64,000 bases of DNA from Acidovorax kalamii (GTDB lineage Bacteria > Pseudomonadota > Gammaproteobacteria > Burkholderiales > Burkholderiaceae_C), in NCBI RefSeq assembly GCF_002245625.1, contig NZ_NOIG01000001.1:1-64000 (forward strand). The letters run 5' to 3'. The position numbers and the translations under genes were made by a program. Positions 61,359 to 64,000 of the stretch are shown in pieces. The notes beneath the pieces are model-generated. The model was not told the origin of the DNA and did not search any database. It saw nothing but the letters and a program-made list of their open reading frames with translations. Position 1 is the first letter of the stretch; each line of letters begins with the position of its first letter.

Positions 61359-62864
61359 ATGTCACATTCCTCCGAGCCCCGGGAAGTCCCGATCTACCGC
61401 CAGCTGGCGGCCTTGTACGAGCAGGCGATCGCTGCAGGCAGCCTCACGCCCGGCATGCGCATGCCTTCGGTGCGCGAGCTGTGCCAGCGGCACCAGGTGA
61501 GCCTGACGACGGCGCTCCAGGTGCTGCGCCGGCTTGAATCCCAGGGGTGTGTGGAGGCCCGGGAACGGGTGGGTTACTTTGTGCGGGAGCTGGGTGGTGT
61601 GGCGCTGCCCGGGGCGCGCGAGCCCGATCTGCATGAGCCCCTGGCCCAGGACCCGCGCGTCTTCGCAGGTATCAACGAGCGTATTTCGGGATTTCTGGAG
61701 AAGGCGCGTCGCGCTGGCCCTTTGCCGCTGGACCTGGGCAGCGCCATGCCCGCGCCCAGTCTGTTCGATGCTGCCGCGCTCAACCGGCTGGCCCATGGCC
61801 TGTTGCGGGAGCAGCCCGATATCCTGGTGTATGGCCCCTCGGCGCCGACCACGCACCCGGAGTTCCAGCAGGCCATGGCGCGCCATGCGCTCACCTTTGG
61901 CGTGTGCGTGGCGCCTGCCGACATTGGTGCGACGCACGGCAACTCTGAAGCTGTGAACCTCGCACTGGATGCGGTGGCCGAGCCGGGCGATGTGATTGCC
62001 GTGGAATCGCCCACGTTTTTTGGCATCCTGCAGGCCATCGAGGTGCGGGGGCTGCGCGCGCTGGAGATTCCGAGCAGTCCACACACCGGCATGTCGCTGG
62101 AGGCGCTGGAGCTGGCCGCGCGCAATGAGCCCCGGCTCAAGGGCGTGGTGGTGGTGCCCCACCTGCAGATGCCCCTGGGTAGCGTCATGCCCGACGCCCA
62201 CAAGGAACGCCTGGTGGCCCTGTGTGTGGAGCATGGGCTGGCGCTCATCGAGGACGATATCTACCGGGAGTTTGTGGAGTCTCCCCGCGTGCTGCGCCCC
62301 GCCAAGGCCTGGGACCGCCCGGGCGATGCGGGCCAGGTGATTTACTGTGCATCGCTCAGCAAGAGCTTTGCGCCTGGCCTGCGCCAGGGTTGGATGAGTG
62401 CCGGCCGCTGGCAGGCGCGGGTGCAGATGATCAAGTTCGCGCGCACGCGCAACATGCAGACCTGGTCGCAGTTGCTGGCCGCGCGCAGCGTGGATTCCCC
62501 AGCCTACGAGCGCCACATGCGCCGCATGCGGGCGCAACTGCGCATCCAGCGCGAACAGGCGGCGCGGGCCGTGGCGCGCTACTTCCCCGCGGGCACGCGC
62601 CTGAGCTTGCCGCCGGGTGGGTTGAGCCTGTGGCTGGAGCTGCCTGTCGGCATTTCCTCGACACGCTTGTACGACGAAGCGTTGGAGAACGGCATCCGTG
62701 TGGCCCCGGGCCCCATGTTCTCCAACACGGGGCGGTATGAGCATTTTCTGCGGCTGAGCTGCGGCATGCCGTTCACCGCCGAGGTGGAGGCGGGCTACCG
62801 CACCCTGGGTGGCTTGCTGGCTGCCCAGATGGCGGAGCTGCCTGTGCCGCGCAAGGTGGCCTGA
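61359..62864 (+). CDS. MocR/GntR-type regulator with aminotransferase domain
   Basis: A 501-residue protein: an N-terminal GntR winged helix (about 8-80, YRQLAALYEQAIAAGSLTPGMRMPSVREL ... QVSLTTALQVLRRLESQG) and a large class I aminotransferase-like domain with the PLP-binding Lys in SLSKSFAPGLRQGWM. MocR regulators bind PLP as an effector and control genes for amino-acid or vitamin B6 metabolism. It probably regulates the divergent DUF2917 gene and itself. The start is ATG 61359. A bidirectional terminator follows. Confidence 0.92.
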   Translation: MSHSSEPREVPIYRQLAALYEQAIAAGSLTPGMRMPSVRELCQRHQVSLTTALQVLRRLESQGCVEARERVGYFVRELGGVALPGAREPDLHEPLAQDPRVFAGINERISGFLEKARRAGPLPLDLGSAMPAPSLFDAAALNRLAHGLLREQPDILVYGPSAPTTHPEFQQAMARHALTFGVCVAPADIGATHGNSEAVNLALDAVAEPGDVIAVESPTFFGILQAIEVRGLRALEIPSSPHTGMSLEALELAARNEPRLKGVVVVPHLQMPLGSVMPDAHKERLVALCVEHGLALIEDDIYREFVESPRVLRPAKAWDRPGDAGQVIYCASLSKSFAPGLRQGWMSAGRWQARVQMIKFARTRNMQTWSQLLAARSVDSPAYERHMRRMRAQLRIQREQAARAVARYFPAGTRLSLPPGGLSLWLELPVGISSTRLYDEALENGIRVAPGPMFSNTGRYEHFLRLSCGMPFTAEVEAGYRTLGGLLAAQMAELPVPRKVA

Positions 62865-62913
62865 GGCCGCTGAGGTCGTCCGCCTTTTGGCGGTCCGTTG
62901 TGCCGCAGGCATA

Positions 62914-62942
62914 AAAAAACCGCCCTGGAAGGGCGGTTTTTT
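62914..62942. terminator. Bidirectional Rho-independent terminator
   Basis: A perfect 12-bp stem (AAAAAACCGCCC / GGGCGGTTTTTT) with a TGGAA loop. The A/T runs on both sides make it suitable for the MocR gene and the convergent rpmG transcript. Confidence 0.92.
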
Positions 62943-62959
62943 CGGGGAGCGGTGCCGAA

Positions 62960-63130
62960 TTACTTCAGCTTGGCTTCCTTGTACTCGACGTGTTTGCGAG
63001 CCTTGGGGTCGAACTTCATGATCGACATCTTTTCAGGCATCGTCTTCTTGTTCTTGGTGGTGGTGTAGAAGTGACCGGTGTCCGCCGAGGACACCAGCTT
63101 GATCTTGTCGCGTCCGCCTTTGCTTGCCAT
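62960..63130 (-). CDS. rpmG: Ribosomal protein L33
   Basis: A 56-residue large-subunit protein ([20 protein letters not shown] ... [17 protein letters not shown]). It has no Cys, so it is the zinc-independent form. It lies 11 bp after rpmB in the usual rpmB-rpmG operon. The length and sequence are typical. Confidence 0.97.
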   Translation of the reverse strand: MASKGGRDKIKLVSSADTGHFYTTTKNKKTMPEKMSIMKFDPKARKHVEYKEAKLK

Positions 63131-63141
63131 GGTGCTACTCC

Positions 63142-63375
63142 TTAAGCCTGGCCACGGGCACGCAGGTCTGCGAGCACCGAGTCGATACCGTTCTTGTCGA
63201 TCAAACGCAGGGCAGCGCTCGAAACACGCAGGCGAACCCAGCGGTTTTCGCTCTCGACCCAGAAACGGCGGTATTGCAGGTTCGGCAGGAACCGGCGCTT
63301 GGTTTTGTTATTGGCGTGGGAAACATTGTTCCCGGTCATGGGCTTCTTGCCCGTTACGTCGCAGACGCGTGCCAT
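63142..63375 (-). CDS. rpmB: Ribosomal protein L28
   Basis: A 77-residue large-subunit protein with the family signature [20 protein letters not shown] and [12 protein letters not shown]. The start at 63375 has GGAG upstream. The promoter at 63532-63561 gives it a leader of about 150 bases containing a stem-loop (CCCGGGA / TCCCGGG). It is followed by rpmG. Confidence 0.97.
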   Translation of the reverse strand: MARVCDVTGKKPMTGNNVSHANNKTKRRFLPNLQYRRFWVESENRWVRLRVSSAALRLIDKNGIDSVLADLRARGQA

Positions 63376-63531
63376 GAGGACACTCCGATACTTTTAACGG
63401 CCGTTTGCTGGGCCCCGGGATCAATTTCCCGGGTTGGCTTGCGGCCTCACCTCGCCAGAAAGGGTGGCGGTAACCCGATTTGCTTGGTTTCAGGTGCCGC
63501 AAAAAACGGGCCGAATTCAGCAAAGCCGCAG

Positions 63532-64000
<469 letters not shown>

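Overview
The window is a G+C-rich chromosomal segment of a betaproteobacterium of the order Burkholderiales, most likely family Comamonadaceae (Acidovorax-like). I infer this from protein style and gene order: ribF-ileS-lspA, recJ beside lolCD, an IPTL-CTERM surface protein, DUF2917, DUF3422, tripartite tricarboxylate transporter genes and a Nudix protein with an N-terminal DUF4743-like part. No rRNA, tRNA, insertion sequence, prophage, CRISPR array or replication origin is visible. Genes are tightly packed, with about 57 coding regions, two of them cut by the window edges.

Layout. 1-5.3 kb: end of a chemoreceptor gene, recJ with a translationally coupled upstream gene, and lolCD. 5.3-9.7 kb: a MoxR / DUF58 / VWA (Bat-like) operon headed by a membrane-anchored trypsin-like protease. 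9.9-14 kb: tatD, a family-6-type uracil/hypoxanthine DNA glycosylase, a spermidine-synthase-like protein and gspE. 14.2-18.8 kb: tctBA, a DUF3422 protein and an EamA exporter. 18.8-25.3 kb: secreted M48 protease plus SH3 protein, an atypical SDR, then a DctP-type binding protein four bases upstream of a GGDEF-EAL protein. 25.4-30.4 kb: EamA exporter, quinone oxidoreductase, Nudix hydrolase, epimerase and LysR regulator. 30.4-33.8 kb: a flagellin with a sigma-28 promoter and a Na/phosphate symporter. 34.1-38.7 kb: ribF-ileS-lspA. 38.9-47.1 kb: HNH nuclease, TPR-methyltransferase, a divergent two-component pair, the IPTL-CTERM protein and a DUF3617-like protein. 47.2-52.3 kb: lipase-like lipoprotein, two pimeloyl-CoA-type acyl-CoA dehydrogenases, yceH and purN. 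52.5-57.8 kb: a six-EF-hand protein divergent from a second two-component system, then a DUF1653 protein and a large M48 protease. 58-64 kb: RNA m5C methyltransferase, fatty-acid desaturase, DUF2917, MocR-type regulator, rpmG-rpmB and the end of trxB.

The most unusual signal is a dispersed repeat of about 60-67 bases. I find ten copies in both orientations. Its core is a short inverted repeat (GCTAT...ATAGC) followed by a degenerate AGCGC...AGAGGCC block. Only three copies are purely intergenic. The others are read in frame inside genes (Nudix, SDR, acyl-CoA dehydrogenase, ileS) or form gene ends and starts (recJ and its upstream partner, lolD, tatD). Other points of interest are the binding-protein/c-di-GMP gene pair, the EF-hand gene facing a two-component system across a perfect 9-bp inverted repeat, and a promoter-like site in the one long gene-free stretch (33773-34125).
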